The notes beneath the pieces are model-generated. The model was not told where the DNA came from. It did not search any database and saw nothing but the letters and a program-made list of their open reading frames with translations. Shown here piece after piece: positions 45,319 through 57,400 of a stretch of DNA of 64,000 bases; position 1 is the first letter of the stretch; each line of letters begins with the position of its first letter. The stretch is from contig NC_049996.1 in NCBI RefSeq assembly GCF_000003815.2, positions 10,221,545 to 10,285,544 on the forward strand, written 5' to 3'. Made by a program: the position numbers and the translations under genes. Source of the DNA: Branchiostoma floridae (lineage: Eukaryota > Chordata > Leptocardii > Amphioxiformes > Branchiostomatidae).

Positions 45319-47549
45319 GGAAGGTATTTGGAGACAGAATGATGTTACGTTGCACCATATGGCTTGGAAAGTCATAATAAAGTCAGAGAAGCACCGTCTA
45401 CAGCAAAAACTGACACTTAGCTATGATATATGATAATAGTTCTAGTTTCTATTTGCCCGTCTACGACCTCTCCCGGTGAGGAATCTATAGCTGGTTCACA
45501 TTCTTTCCAGAAAATGCCGCTAGATTGGTTTTCTGGGACATCGCCAAGCACGAAGCAGTCATTAGAAGCACAAATGCTGCTGCATTCGATCATCTATGTT
45601 CATGATCACGGTCGGTTGCTTGTAGTTCACATTTCCGGTTTAAAGTTGGAGTCTGTTCTTTCGTTATTGCCTGACCTCACAAATTGCTGTGGGAATCTTA
45701 TACATCAGCAGACAAAAAGACAATTACTTTTTAACAAGTTGGCACAGGACGCAACTGTAATGATAAACCAGCACTATGTTGCAGTATTTGCAGTGTCCAT
45801 AGAGACTTGCTGTTAGTGCACATGTACACTTGAGTCGTACAGTCTACAATGTTTTACCTAAAACTTTTGACTATGACAAAAGAATGAAAATGCATGAGGC
45901 ACCCTGTAAAGACGTATATTATCTTCCTTGTTACACCGTATATCAAAATTTCCCAGTTGCCCAGCTATATACTGGTAATATCCTATACTTGTTTTATCTT
46001 TCATTTATGTGTTGTTTAACAAGCAAGCAATCAGAGAATACAGTCGAAAGCTATAACTTTTTATGAGCAAATTATGCTATGTTTAGATAGACCTAGCACC
46101 AGTTTGTGTTCACTTTATTACCTTGTATATCATACGGCTAACGATATAACATCTTTGAAGAGAATATGCTCCATCAATTCAAACAAATTGGGTATGGAGC
46201 GTGAAGCAAGCTCTACACTTTATCGAAGAATAACAGGCTGCATTTGGACGACTTTTGCTGATGATAACCTCCTTTGCAGACTTCTAGAGCGGAGGCGTTT
46301 ATTACATGGAGAACGCTGATTCACTTGTGTTCAACATGTGCCAAGGTTGGCTCTATGCCTGGAAAGGGAGTTTCGCGGCACACAGCTAAATGTCTGCTTT
46401 TAGTCGGGCACTTGAGTAGGTTTTCTGGGCGCGGCAAAACTAAATTTCCTTTCCAGGAATTGAGTCAACCTTAGTCCATCTTGAAAATGGTGAATTCAGT
46501 AAGTGCTGTATCAAAGAATAATTAAGCTGCCGCTTCCTAAGTAGAACTAGAAGGAGGTTATGCTAATGAGTACACAATGTAAAATGCTAGCCCTCTGTCC
46601 CACCACAATCTATGACTCCAACACTTACCTCCGTCATATCGGAGGTTTTGATTTCCGTCTGTTTATTTGTTTGTTTCGGTGTGTGTTCAAGTCTGTTCCT
46701 GGCTCAAATTTCGATCCCGGGTTGAGTAGGGCCCGGAGATCGACAGAATGCGAAGGTTGAGCTTTGAGCTAGCCTGCGTCACAATTGTTGTGTCTTATTT
46801 TGTCAAGGAGTATACCAAAACTCTAAATATAATACTTAACGGATGTATGAGATTTCTTGTTGAAGATGCCTTCAGATGATGCCTATTGCAATGCATTTAA
46901 TAGAATCTCTTCTAAGACAAATACGTTTTCCTCACCGGCACTTTGCGGGAACTGACGTAAGATCGGTCTATTCTACCTGTCATTCTCGTAGCTTCTGAAT
47001 GTTCCGAAATTGGTGTTAAGTGACTTTTTACGTGACACGAATGACTATCAAAGTAGTGCTTTTAGCGCCCACCATCTCGCGTCATTTACTAACCCTCTGG
47101 AGGTCTCTTGTAAGTCTCACTGTGAATTGACGTCATTGGGAATGTGAAAAGATCTCAGAAGACTTCTGCTGGATTCATTGATGGATGTCTGGCATTTCAA
47201 TTATCTCCTTCAGCAGTTGTCTGTTCAAGCTTAGACAGCTGGGTACCATAGATACAGGTACACGGTAAAGCAGTCGTCCTCTATTGAAGTGAAGCATGAA
47301 TGACGCTGTCTCTATTGGATAATTGCGCAATGCAGCTTTGCCATAACTCTTATTGACAGCGACAAGTATGTTGTAGTACCTAACGAGCAGAGACCGACTG
47401 CTTAAAGGGATACTCAACAGTAGAAGGTAGAATTATCTCAACTTCCATACATTTACAGACGGATAGAAAGGCACTTTCCTCCTAGAATTGCAAAACTCAC
47501 AAATTGTAGAAAAGGTGAGGCTTTTTGTCTTCCTCTGTTTCCAAAAAAG

Positions 47550-47720
47550 AAGTCAAACTCAACCTGTTTAGAAATAGCCAACACTAGTATTCCAGTAGCC
47601 TGTTTTTACAATTATGTTTATCACTGTTCATTGTCACATGTATGTTCCTTATGTTTTACCATGTATTTGCAATTAGCCTCCGGGTATGAACTTGCAAATA
47701 AACTTTCTTCATTTTTCTTG
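47550..47720 (+). repeat. Probable LINE 3' end relic
   Basis: A short frame ending KLNLFRNSQH and stop is followed by about 110 bp with TAGCCTCCGGGTATGAACTT and AATAAACTTTCTTC. The pattern (end of a reverse-transcriptase frame, short 3' UTR, repeat-like end) fits a truncated CR1/RTE-type LINE. Only the last residues are seen, so confidence is low. Confidence 0.3.
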
Positions 47721-48065
47721 GTTCTTCAGATACTACTTTTCTGAATCGAGTCTTGATGTGCGTCAGCAGTGATATAAATGTTGTATAGTAACAGCATGTA
47801 AGGTGGAAGTAGTGTAATAGGATATTTGGAGAATTGGAAGTAAGATTTGACTCGGGTGCAGTGTTGTTAGAGTACAGGAAGACTTATGGCCACAGCAATG
47901 TCGTGTCGTTAGTGGCACCCACTTAGAGCTTGTCAAAACGACGTTCAGCCAATTTTAGCAGATTCTTGTAAGTTCACTTAGCATTGCAGTGAGGGAAATG
48001 TGCCTAGGCTTTGGTGTTAAGGTGTTTAATGTGCGGAGGGAGTTACTGTAAAAAAATATTACAAC

Positions 48066-48356
48066 TTATGCTCAAGGTTCGATTGTCCCGTTGGTAACAC
48101 ATATTGAAGTAAAACTACCTTCTCATGGGTTTTAACGCCCCTGAACGATGACATAATATCGTATTCAAGGTTCGGTTGTCCTGTTGCTAACACACATTAA
48201 GTCACATTTCCTTTTCATAGTTTTTTTACGATCCTGAACAATGACATAATATCACATTCAAGGTCTGGTTATCCCTGTGCTAACACACACTGAAGTCATA
48301 GACTTCCTTCTCATAGGCTCTTATGCCCCTGGACGATGATATAATGTCGCATTCAA
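48066..48356. repeat. 93-bp tandem repeat, three copies
   Basis: TTCAAGGTTCGGTTGTCC and its variants start near 48073, 48166 and 48259 (period 93). Each unit has GCTAACACACA, CTTCTCATRG and GATGACATAATAT. Divergence between units is considerable. No coding frame persists. Confidence 0.8.
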
Positions 48357-50130
48357 TAACTTATCACCATTGTCGGTATAGAGAGCCGAGTGTAACACCA
48401 CGGGAGGCAGAGCGCGCAGCTTGAAATCCAAGCTGTACGACATGGATAAGGTGTAGCGCAATTTCTAAAAACGGCTGCAATCGTTAAATAAACGTTAAAC
48501 CGTTTCATCACTGAAATTGACACGCATTTGAACCCAACAGCAGGCAGGTAGACACGGTTGGTTCAACTTTTGGACAAAACATGTTTAGTATGTGCAGTGT
48601 TAGGCCTACATTATCCCTAACATTACCAGCTAAGCCTGGCGTTTTCAATAACACGGGAATTACGGTGTTATGCTCGCTCAGGGCCAGTGCGAGACATTCA
48701 ACAAAGCTCAAAAGCATCGTCAGAAAGTCGCCAGCTTGTTACTTTATTGAAGAGCATATACTTCAAAGGGAGCATCGCACATAAACTGCTCAATGCAGCT
48801 ATTTATTGCCAGATTTGGTATGAAATGCCTAATACTAACTGGAAATACATGTCCACAATCTGAATAAGATATCAAAAGAAAAATGCCCCTGCAGTTCAGT
48901 AGAAAGATGCTAGGGAGACCATTGGCCCTTTTGCCAACATACCAAATGTAATCCAAATCGATCCACGGCGTCCTGAGTTATATTGTACATAGACGCACGC
49001 ACCTAAAAACATAAACTTCTTGCCAAATCTTGGATAGGTACCGGGGGGTAGGTATGGCGGATTTACATTTACGTTAAAACCGAACCAATCCTCCACACGC
49101 TTCGGGCTATTCCAAATCTCCAGCAGGCACATTTTGCATTTGTTGTAAGGCAATGTTATAGCAACAAATGTGTTTTAAATCTTCTGGTAGTCTCAGTTTA
49201 AGAGAATATAAATCTAAGAACATTAACTAGTAAGCTTGGCAAGTCTTCCTCGTCTTTACTACCGCACGAATTCATGGAATTGTAACGCCTTCAGTTCAAC
49301 AAGTGTCAAATTGTAGCTGATAGGACTAAATACGTTTTTCGTTGTATTCCTTATCATTTACTTAGTGGCACAACATATAGTAATCAAATGGTTATTTTTA
49401 AAGTTTCTATTATCTCATATATTATATCATTTTACATATTTATTTTACTAGTATTATCAAACATTTTGACAATGTCTTCATAGAATTTATGGCATGGGAA
49501 ACTCGACCCACATGTCTGATCACAGTTCAGTCTTGTTTTTCTCGCCACTTACCTACTGATTTTCAAAAAGACGTTACCTGAAAAGTAAAGAGCTAAAGAC
49601 TACTGATTTGAAATTCGGAGTATCATGATAAAATGCTTTACACTACGAAATTGTGCCTCAAAATTTGAGTTGTGCTGATTGTTTCTGGATGAGGCCGAGA
49701 AGTTTATTGATCACCCCTCGTAGCTACCGAGTCGCTTCGTCCTCTCGGTATTTGCTCGGATTATGAAGGAGGATCACCGGTTTTTCTTTCACCATGAGCT
49801 TTAAATCACTACCAAGAACCAGCGGACAGGATAGTTCTTGCCCAACGCGGCTCTTCACTATTGGTTAATGACGTGCAGAATCAGATATAAGTGGTGCGGG
49901 GTCCATCAACACAGCTTACACCAACGGATGCTCCGAGACGGTAAGTTAGTTTTTCATGCCATCAATTTTCACATGACGTTTCCGTATACACGTCTTACAG
50001 ACAGACGACAAGAAGGCAGGTACTCACATGCTAGAGGGTACCTTGTTTTAATGCAGGGATTTTATCGATAAGTATGATGTGGGCTTCGACGTGCTTCAGT
50101 GTTTTCTACGTGCACGTCCCAGCAATGACT
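48357..50130. other. No gene seen; one short dispersed repeat
   Basis: 48880-49010 is a fragment of the repeat described at 40540-41140. The segment 49690-49790 can form short stems (CCGAGTCGCTTCGTCCTCTCGG-like). Otherwise nothing is recognised. Confidence 0.5.
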
Positions 50131-50133
50131 AAG

Positions 50134-50336
50134 GGCGCGGTCTCACAGGTCGTGCGATCGTCGTACGATCGATAACTTCGGGCATTTTGGAGGACAAGCT
50201 CGTACGTCTCCTGCAAAGTCTTGGTACACAAAATGTTGTTTTGGGTCCATGTCGGTGGTTGGTTCTGTCACGGCCTGCTTGAAAATCCGATGGCATCAAA
50301 ATCGTACGACGATCGCACGACCTATGTAATCGCGCC
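50134..50336. mobile_element. MITE (203 bp) with GGCGCG termini
   Basis: The left end GGCGCGGTCTCACAGGTCG and the right end CGACCTATGTAATCGCGCC are imperfect inverted repeats. Both continue into TGCGATCGTCGTACGAT, giving arms of about 37 bp. The flanks CTAAG and GTTAA suggest a TAA/TTA-type duplication, but this is not certain. Confidence 0.75.
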
Positions 50337-50680
50337 GTTAACGCCCGATCCAAACAACGCTACGTCAATCATTAGCCAAACAATTGTAGCCGAGAAAATT
50401 CAAACCTAGACCGTGTGGACCATACTACAAGGGGAACTGGTAATTAGTAGTCCACCGAATGTTCTGATGGTTATGAGGATGTTGTAATGAAAACTACTTT
50501 AGTTTTCTGGTTGCGTGTGTGAAGAAATGGGAATGTAAAATCTTTACATCCCAGTATCTGCTGGGGGATAAGGCACGCTACAGGATTTATCTTCCCTATT
50601 TTACAGTTACAGACACACGCTAGCCTACACTTAATTGTTGGAGAGCCAGAGCGTTGGTGTTCGTGGTAAGAGTTTCTAGG

Positions 50681-50813
50681 ATGGCGCAACTGTTCTACAA
50701 CAACGGCACGCCCGCAGACTGGCGGGCGGTGGTGGGCCTGACGGAGGCCGAGCAGGTCATCAGCGAGCCCGGCAAGTGTGTGGCACGAGGACAGTCCCAG
50801 TCTCCGCTGCAAG
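50681..50813 (+). CDS. Candidate first exon, weakly carbonic-anhydrase-like
   Basis: ATG at 50681, then 44 codons (MAQLFYNNGTPADWRAVVG...) to a good splice donor AAG|GTGGGT at 50813/50814, leaving phase 1. GC at third codon positions is very high, unlike the surroundings, which supports coding. The residues PADW, then a Cys followed by ARGQSQSPLQ, resemble the beginning of an alpha-carbonic-anhydrase domain, where a Trp and a C.G..QSPI motif occur with similar spacing. The later hallmarks (HFHWG and the zinc His residues) were not found downstream in the window. The identity is therefore tentative, and the exon could belong to another gene running right. Other first-exon candidates nearby were not seen. 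Confidence 0.4.
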
Positions 50814-50864
50814 GTGGGTGCGACATGCTCTTAATGATCTTGTGGTTCACGCACGGACCCTTTC

Positions 50865-51243
50865 CATTGGACAGCGAGCGCGGCGATCTCACTTAAACGC
50901 ATGTGTGTAAACTTCGACTTAATACTGGGTATATACAAAATGTAAATGTGTGACTGAAAAGACAGTAAAAGATAGCGTAAAAGATCATTTTTCTATATGT
51001 GGTTCATGTAAGGCCGCCTTTCCACTGGACAGCGAGCGCGCTGCGCTCTCACTGCGAACTGTAACGGATGTGTGTAACCTTCGATTTCATACTGTGCATA
51101 TACAAAATGTAAAAGTGTGACTGAAAGGACAACAAAACACAGAAACGCAAAATGATTCATTTTTTCGATACAATTCATTGGGCGATTTGTCAAATTTTAG
51201 GTTTCAGAAAGAGCACGACGAGGGCGTTTTCCTAGTGGAAAGG
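50865..51243. mobile_element. MITE with CCTTTCCACT termini plus partial tandem copy
   Basis: 51017-51243 starts CCTTTCCACTGGACAGCGAG and ends AGTGGAAAGG. A left-half copy (CCTTTCCATTGGACAGCGAG, then ATATACAAAATGTAAATGTG) precedes it at about 50868-51000. If 50681-50813 is an exon, this pair lies in its intron. A minus-strand frame of 66 codons with a signal-like start crosses it and is judged spurious. Confidence 0.7.
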
Positions 51244-52013
51244 GGTACAAATATATTCCTTTGTGAACATGGATGAATGGTCCAATGGTGATCAATACTT
51301 TGTCTAGGGGAGCGATTTATAAAAATAAAGGTACTAGTAGTCAGTGTTGAGAAATCAGCACTGACCAAACGTATGATATCCACTAAGGCATTACAGTTGC
51401 ATTACAGTTCTAACATTGTATTTACAATAGATAACATAGATATATTATCTATGGATATGTCGGGGCAGAGATTCTATGTGGCAGAAAAGACGATTATACC
51501 GGTAGAGATTCCCAATCGGAGTTTCCGTTGACAGAAGTCGAGATCAGGATGCTAGTAATGTGTTGGGGCGGTTTCCTATTCATAAATCCCATAGCCTAGG
51601 TTTCCATTGATCGTATGTGATATGAATCTGAGTATCCTTTAAGTGAATATTGATCGTGCACAGAAACATTAACAGACTAGGATCAGGATATCTTCCGGCT
51701 GACGTATAGTCCCAAAGCAGATGTTACGGGAAAATATCGTAATGCTTTCCGACAAGCATCCACTCTATCAAATGGAATGTGTTTCCGTGAGCGCTGTTAA
51801 GTCACTTAACTAGGAGGTACTCTAAGTGGAACCCTCCGCTGCTTATGTCAGAAAAAACTGCAGGCATCCCTGCAATACAGATCTAAAAGCCATCAACGTG
51901 TATCCTGACCCCAAGCTATGATAATTCACCATGTTTGATGTGTTCCACGTTTTCCTGGCCTCCTTCGCAAAGTTCTAGCAGCAGTGCGCGCTCAGAAACT
52001 CCCTCCCCCGGCA
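51244..52013. other. No gene seen
   Basis: Nothing recognisable beyond short AT-rich stretches. Confidence 0.5.
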
Positions 52014-52447
52014 TTATACCCCCTCACATTAGGCGCGATTCGATCGGACGACGAGTCTGCGAGCTCTAATTTTTTTTTTTTCAATTTTGCTTTTGGACAG
52101 AGGAGGACAATGTGGCACTGCACTCAAGTTTCGGTAACTTATATTAACAGTGCCACATACACAGTACAAACAGAATGTACCCATTTTTACACCTGGGCAA
52201 AGTGAGGAAGGTCGTGTAAAGTGCCTTTCCCAAGGGCACAACGTCGGGGGCACGGCGGGGATCGAACTCAGAACCTCTAGGTTCCGAGCCGAACGCTCTA
52301 CCAGTTACGCCACGCCCAACGCCACGAATTTACGAGGAGGCATGACCCTCGGCAAAGTTCCCCCTTCCCGTCAGGGTCATGCCTCCTCGTAATTTAGAGC
52401 TCGCAGTTTCGTCGTCCGATCGAATCGCGCCTAATGTGAGGGGGGTA
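52014..52447. mobile_element. Composite inverted element carrying a SINE and a hairpin
   Basis: Outer arms of about 50 bp (52017-52072 and 52391-52447) share ACATTAGGCGCGATTCGATC and a GACGA block. Between them lie the tRNA-derived SINE (52130-52320) and an inner hairpin with ACGAGGAGGCATGACCCT and its complement (52326-52395). Order of events: the SINE apparently inserted into a palindromic element. Confidence 0.7.
52130..52320 (-). repeat. tRNA-derived SINE
   Basis: On the minus strand the head reads GGGCGTGGCGTAACTGGTAG (A box TGGCGTAACTGG), followed about 40 bases later by a B box inside TTCTGAGTTCGATCCCCG. The body has GTGCCCTTGGGAAAGGCACT, CCTCACTTTGCCCAGGTGTA and AAAATGGGTAC, a type common in marine-invertebrate SINEs as far as I recall. 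No 3' CCA-ready tRNA end exists, so it is not a functional tRNA gene. Confidence 0.75.
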
Positions 52448-52489
52448 TTCGAGAACCATAGTCCGTGTTGAGAATTGCGAACTAACGTT

Positions 52490-52685
52490 ATCTCCCAGTA
52501 TAAGATAGTATCAAAGCTGGCCAAGGAGTATACCCGACCAGAGGTCAGCTACCTACCGGTAGGCGGCTGACCTCCTCTGGCCGTCTATACTCCTTGCAGG
52601 AGGCTGACTTCCTCTGGGCGGCTGTACTCCTTGGCCAGCTTTGAGTTTGATACTATCTTATACCACCGGGAATCTGCTTGGAGAT
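52490..52685. mobile_element. Second member of the TCTCCAAGCAGA MITE family
   Basis: The right arm in reverse complement reads ATCTCCAAGCAGATTCCC, then GATAGTATCAAA and AGCTGGCCAAGGAGTA. These match the termini and subterminal blocks of the MITE at 13674-13827. The left arm lacks about 17 bp after TCTCC. The interior has three imperfect copies of GGCTGACCTCCTCTGG-type sequence. No clear target duplication remains. Confidence 0.75.
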
Positions 52686-54029
52686 TACAAAGTAGGCTAG
52701 TCTTTTCCCTCCCTGTACTCGAACTTAGGTATACCATGTGCGACATATGTTTGATGAGTCGTTCCGAAGAAGACTAATAATACTCCCCACTCAAAGGTCT
52801 GATTATGTGTCATTCTTTGTTAGATTAAAGGCTTGAGCGTCTATTACATGTGGGACTGACGTGACGCCTATGTAAGCCTGTGTGCCAAAGGCTGGTGCCG
52901 ACTTTGATTGAAATATCGACTCCAGTCCCAAAATAACGCTTAAAAAACAAGACACCGAAGAGCTCATACCTCCGTGAATAAATGAACTTTGTTGCACGAC
53001 AATTGTACACGGCGCAATGTATGACAGCAACTATTACACAGAGTAAAAATAAAGGTATATGATAAAACGTAACTTCCAAATTACTATAACATTAAGGGCT
53101 AGCATACGTTTTGATATCATGTTTCAGTCGAGTAGACTCTAATCTTGAGTGTCGGTATTTTTTTTTCTAATAACAAAGCAGTCTTATATATATTTGCCTA
53201 TTTTTGCATTGTGGGAGTTGTTGCAATTGAGTATCTATTCAAATCTGTCTGTTGCATCTAGTCTCTTGAAATCTGATGTACTTGATTCGAGACATGTGAA
53301 CTACTTATGACGTAAAGTATCATATCTAGAAATATGAAGATTGTTTTGTGAATTTGTTGTTTTATTCATTATTGCAGATTGCTATGCTTTTCCCTACTGG
53401 CTCCCATAGGCAATAGAAATGATGCATGCCATACGAAATTGAAGTCAGGAAATGAGACAACATTTCGTTAACTTTTCTGGGACCCGGGTCTAGTTGACCG
53501 TCCGTACTGCCAGTCTCCAGTTACACCATCATCTATCATCTCCCACACGCCCTGCACCACTTACTCTCCAAGCACTTACTCTAGCTGTCTGCTAGCGAGA
53601 TATAAAGAAAATGGTACAAAATAGAAATCCCGATCAGACGCATTACAACATGTAAAAAACATCAAACATCCTAAACTCGGCTTGGAGAGTAGCCTCACTA
53701 CAAAGAACTGCATGCGGGCACACACCAATACATACAAATACACACACACACCGAAAATCGTGCCCCTTTTCTCCGTTGCTCCATAACCACACCCAAAACA
53801 AGTATTCTTAAAGCTGGCATGTTGTCCTTTACATCAAGATTAGGATCGATATTATCCAACGTGTAAGTAAAATCCAGTCTGAAGGTTGTGCCTCCCCTCT
53901 GAGATGACAAGCCTTCCCATGTGTCAGTTGTGGAGCGAACCCAGACGACACCTGGCCCGGGGGATTTCTGTGAAGGAGTTTGTTCTCCCCAGAGAGAATA
54001 AGGTTTTCCTTTTCGGTGGTTCCAGAGGA
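52686..54029. other. No gene seen
   Basis: No supported frame. The minus-strand frames at 52803-53079 and 53698-54071 are short and domain-free. Confidence 0.5.
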
Positions 54030-54315
54030 TTTACACGGTGCGGGTGGATATTGTGTTGTATACATGTACATGTACTTTCAAAGTAGAAAATCTATCCCTA
54101 GAGTTTTTGTGACAGCAGGAGGTCTGCCCTTTAGGGTGATTTCGGCTGGTGCTTGTTCCTCGTTTGCACGGATTTGTGCACGTTGTGCAGGGTGGATATT
54201 GTATTGTACTTTTAGAGTAGAAAATCTATCCCTAGAGTTTTTGTGACAGCAGGAGGTCTGCCCTTTGGGGTACTTTCGGCTGGTGCTTGTTCCTCGTTGG
54301 CACGGATTTCTGCGT
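54030..54315. repeat. 134-bp tandem duplication
   Basis: GTAGAAAATCTATCCCTAGA starts at 54083 and again at 54217, and both copies continue through CAGCAGGAGGTCTGCCCTTT and TTCGGCTGGTGCTTGTTCCTC. A partial earlier unit (GGGTGGATATTGTGTTGTA) precedes the first. Frames on both strands stay open through the copies only because of the repetition. Confidence 0.85.
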
Positions 54316-57180
54316 ACGTTTTGCATTTTGACATATTTCCCTGTGCGGTGGTGGTTTCCTCTTGGTTGGATTTAAATTTAACGCCAGCGACGTTTTCGCT
54401 AACGCTTGTTGCTCTTTAATGTCCATGCTTCGTCTCTCCCGAACCTTTCTGTGTAGGATTTCAATCTTCTTTTCAATGACTTATAGTCCCAAAGGGACGC
54501 ATATGTTTGTACATGACGCTTTAACATACTATGACCTTTCAAAAGTCCTTGCCAAACTGGCTGCCTAAAACATTACTTGCGTGAAACTACATCGAAAACT
54601 TTACATTGACGGAAAAGTTATGGAATTGTCCGGAGGTATAAATAATACTTTAAGACCTCAGCATATATGGATATGTGTAACTCTGAATCTATCACTGTGC
54701 AAAAGGAACGTATAGATTCGCATGTTTGACAGTTTGATTCACTGATTAGAACATCAAGCTCCAGGGATTCTTGTTTTATGACTTGAAAACTGTGAGAAAC
54801 TGTCTTCCATGTACCTGATTCGGATGATAAGTTTCCTCAACACAGCGAGAAGCACATAGGGCAGCAGCTATATTGTTCGGCTACAGTAATCAGTGTCTAC
54901 CATATGCGACCACAATGGATTACAGTGAAGAAAAATGGATTTCGTGGTGCAATCATTAACAAGGAATGGGGAAATGGTGCGAGTGATTCATGGGTGCAAG
55001 TATTCGCAACGTAGCTTCACTTGATTTACTTGGGAGATGTATACTATAAGGAAACTGGTGTTGGAAGATATTCTATTGCCTGTGGCCTTAATGTTTAGTT
55101 ACCATTTAACACTAACGGCATATGGTAGTGATTGATATCCTGGCCATTTACTTGTTCCATAACATCCATTACAGTTTGAACGAAGTCTGTAGCAAGGCCG
55201 GTGAAAAAAATAGATGAAACTTGAAACCTTGACCGTAGTCTAAAAACAGAAGTTATGGTATAGCATTAAAAAAAACTAGATAGTATTGGATATCTATAGA
55301 AACTTGATCGTATTCTAAAAACATGAGTTATACCATAGCATAAAAACAACCAGATGGGTATCTATGGAAACTTGACCGTATTTTAAACACATGCGCATAT
55401 AGTACAGTATAGCAAAGTACGTACAGATTTCAAAAGAGCTGCAAAGGGAAAACAATCGTGCTTGTAATCATTGGGAAGTCCAGAAACAAATTTCTATAGA
55501 TGTGAGATCACTAATGACTCAAAACCTTTGCATGTAAAAGAACACAACACTCGTAATGAGAGGTGTAGGGATGACCCGGTGTATGATTGGCTGAAAACTC
55601 CTGTAGCAAAGCCGCATTACAGTACTACCAAGATGTGCGTCACCTCAACTGATGACTACTTTTACCTCAACTGACCTTATAACTAACAATCCATCATCAT
55701 TTGCACACTATCACCTAAGATTGCCGGGTTAACCACTGACGCACTTGCACCATGGCCATGAATGGCAAGGCTCAATTTTCCTTCCTTATCATATGGTGGG
55801 CCGGCTTACCGTATATTTATCTGAGTAGCCACGTGTGGTTTATATGGTCGCCATGGCTCCAGTTCAAATTTGAAAATTTTTATTAGCTACACGTACAGTA
55901 ACACCTGGAGTCCTTTGACGTTTTAAGATAAATCGTCTTGCCTCCGAGGCCACGGGTGATTCGAGTCCAACCTCCTAAATTTCATGCGGAACACGCAAGC
56001 GGCTTTAGTTGACGTGTAAGTAGTTGATATAAGCTTGTTATAGCGGTTGACCCGATTTGAACTGCCTTGGTATCTTGAGTGACGACTTCGCATGGACTTC
56101 TAATTGCCTATGAAAGTCATATACAGAGTATGATTGCAGTTAACAAGAGATAGCAGACGCGTATGAGAAATTCATTCCATCACGTAACTTCAGGCTTTAG
56201 TTAGTGCCCTACACTGTACCTAATTCTCCCTGGTGTGATACGCCATGAAAAATCAATTATTACGTGACGGTGAACTCGAACGTGTCATGTGGCAGGCAGC
56301 TGATACTGTAGGGACATTCGTGATGAATACGACCTTGACAATGATAAAATTTCGTTCATTTCAAATGACGATTAACTGCATGCTACCACTTGTATCCAAG
56401 TTTTACTACTTTTCCAAAAAGCACGCCCATTGGGTTTCAAATGCCGTTTGCGAGGGCGTGGCCTTGATGCAGCGGTACCAATCACATAGTTCCTTTGGGT
56501 CACCTGACTCTGCCAGACCTATAACATTGCTTGCCATAGTCACCGTCATCCAGCTTAAACTTCTTTCACTCACTACGTCGTAGTTATCCTTATCTTAAAA
56601 GTGCAGTGAACAAGTTTTACAGAAGTTATCATTCGTCCCTGGTACATGAGTCCTTGAGTTACAGCTTGAGAGGGCTGAACAACTAAGCCTATATACAGAG
56701 CATAACATTGAATCTCAATAACAAAAACTGTACTGCCGTAAATTGTATCGACATACTGCATGCGTATGATAAGTCTTTCTGTACACTATTCACCTCTGAG
56801 GAAATCCTATATAAGCGTTCGCAAGTCGCCTTTTTCGATATGTAGAACGATGATGGAGAGGTAGTGCTACCAGAGCCGATAGTATTTACATGTACAAATC
56901 CACCATTCGTCATTGGATGAAGTATTTCTGCGATCTCTGGTCTGGAGCCCCAGTAGACTGCCTTAAACTTTTTGACAGTATTCAAAGGAGAACTTGTATG
57001 GCCACTGGTCACCATCTGGCCTGAAAGCTGCATTTCCTGCTTCAAAGACAAATCCTTGCCTTCCTTCTATACATGCTTTCATTGCCATTCACGGTTTCGA
57101 TGAACTCTCACTATCTTGATCCACAATTGGCATCTTTTCAGAGTTTTCACTAGGTTCTCGTCTAGCTCACATCATTACAC
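54316..57180. other. No gene recognised; repeats and two unexplained frames
   Basis: An ~85-bp unit with AACTTGACCGTATT.TAAA.ACA is repeated two to three times at 55215-55400. Frames of 112 codons (56245-56583, plus) and 120 codons (56689-57051, minus) show no known domain. The second has an even amino-acid mix with SSPSSFYISKKAT and could be an exon, but no splice evidence is convincing. Confidence 0.4.
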
Positions 57181-57400
57181 TGCCAATATACCAGCGCAGT
57201 CTCAAAGAACTTTTACAGCAACGGCTACTTTTTGCAAAATGTAGAACTCTCCCTGAAGTGCGTTCCTCCCGAGTACAACCCACAAGCTTTCAAAACCAAG
57301 TTTCACCGCCATCTGTCATGACAGACATAATGTACCTGCCACCGACTTAGTTCAGCGCCTAGAGGTGGCCTCTTGGCCTTGCACTGAGCGGACTTGTTAT
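57181..57400 (+). repeat. Probable LINE 3' end relic
   Basis: A plus-strand frame reads VPPEYNPQAFKTKFHRHLS and stop, which resembles the C-terminal end of LINE reverse-transcriptase proteins (LP.....L..FK..L..HL). It is followed by GCGCCTAGAGGTGGCCTCTT, a 3' UTR-like block. Upstream the frame is not clean. It could be chance. Confidence 0.35.

Larger units (their letters stand above)
44241..48065. other. No gene seen; intergenic with minor repeats
   Basis: No gene recognised in 3.8 kb. The longest frames (128 codons at 45430, plus; 112 codons at 45020, minus) have no known domain. The stretch holds a 21-bp tandem repeat at 45263-45318 and a LINE-like 3' end at 47550-47720. Confidence 0.5.

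Noticed and set aside
45430-45816. 128-codon plus-strand frame
   Set aside because: No recognised motif, no plausible splice context, and neighbouring DNA is repeat-like. It could be an exon but cannot be supported.
52250-52320. Functional tRNA gene on the minus strand
   Set aside because: It is attached to a SINE body and lacks a sound acceptor stem.
56689-57051. 120-codon minus-strand frame with SSPSSFYISKKAT, plus the frame at 57397-57588 containing GKEFWTAAIQRNY
   Set aside because: I considered exons of an IgGFc-binding-type protein because of the GKEFW start, but the match is too short and the region overlaps a likely LINE relic.
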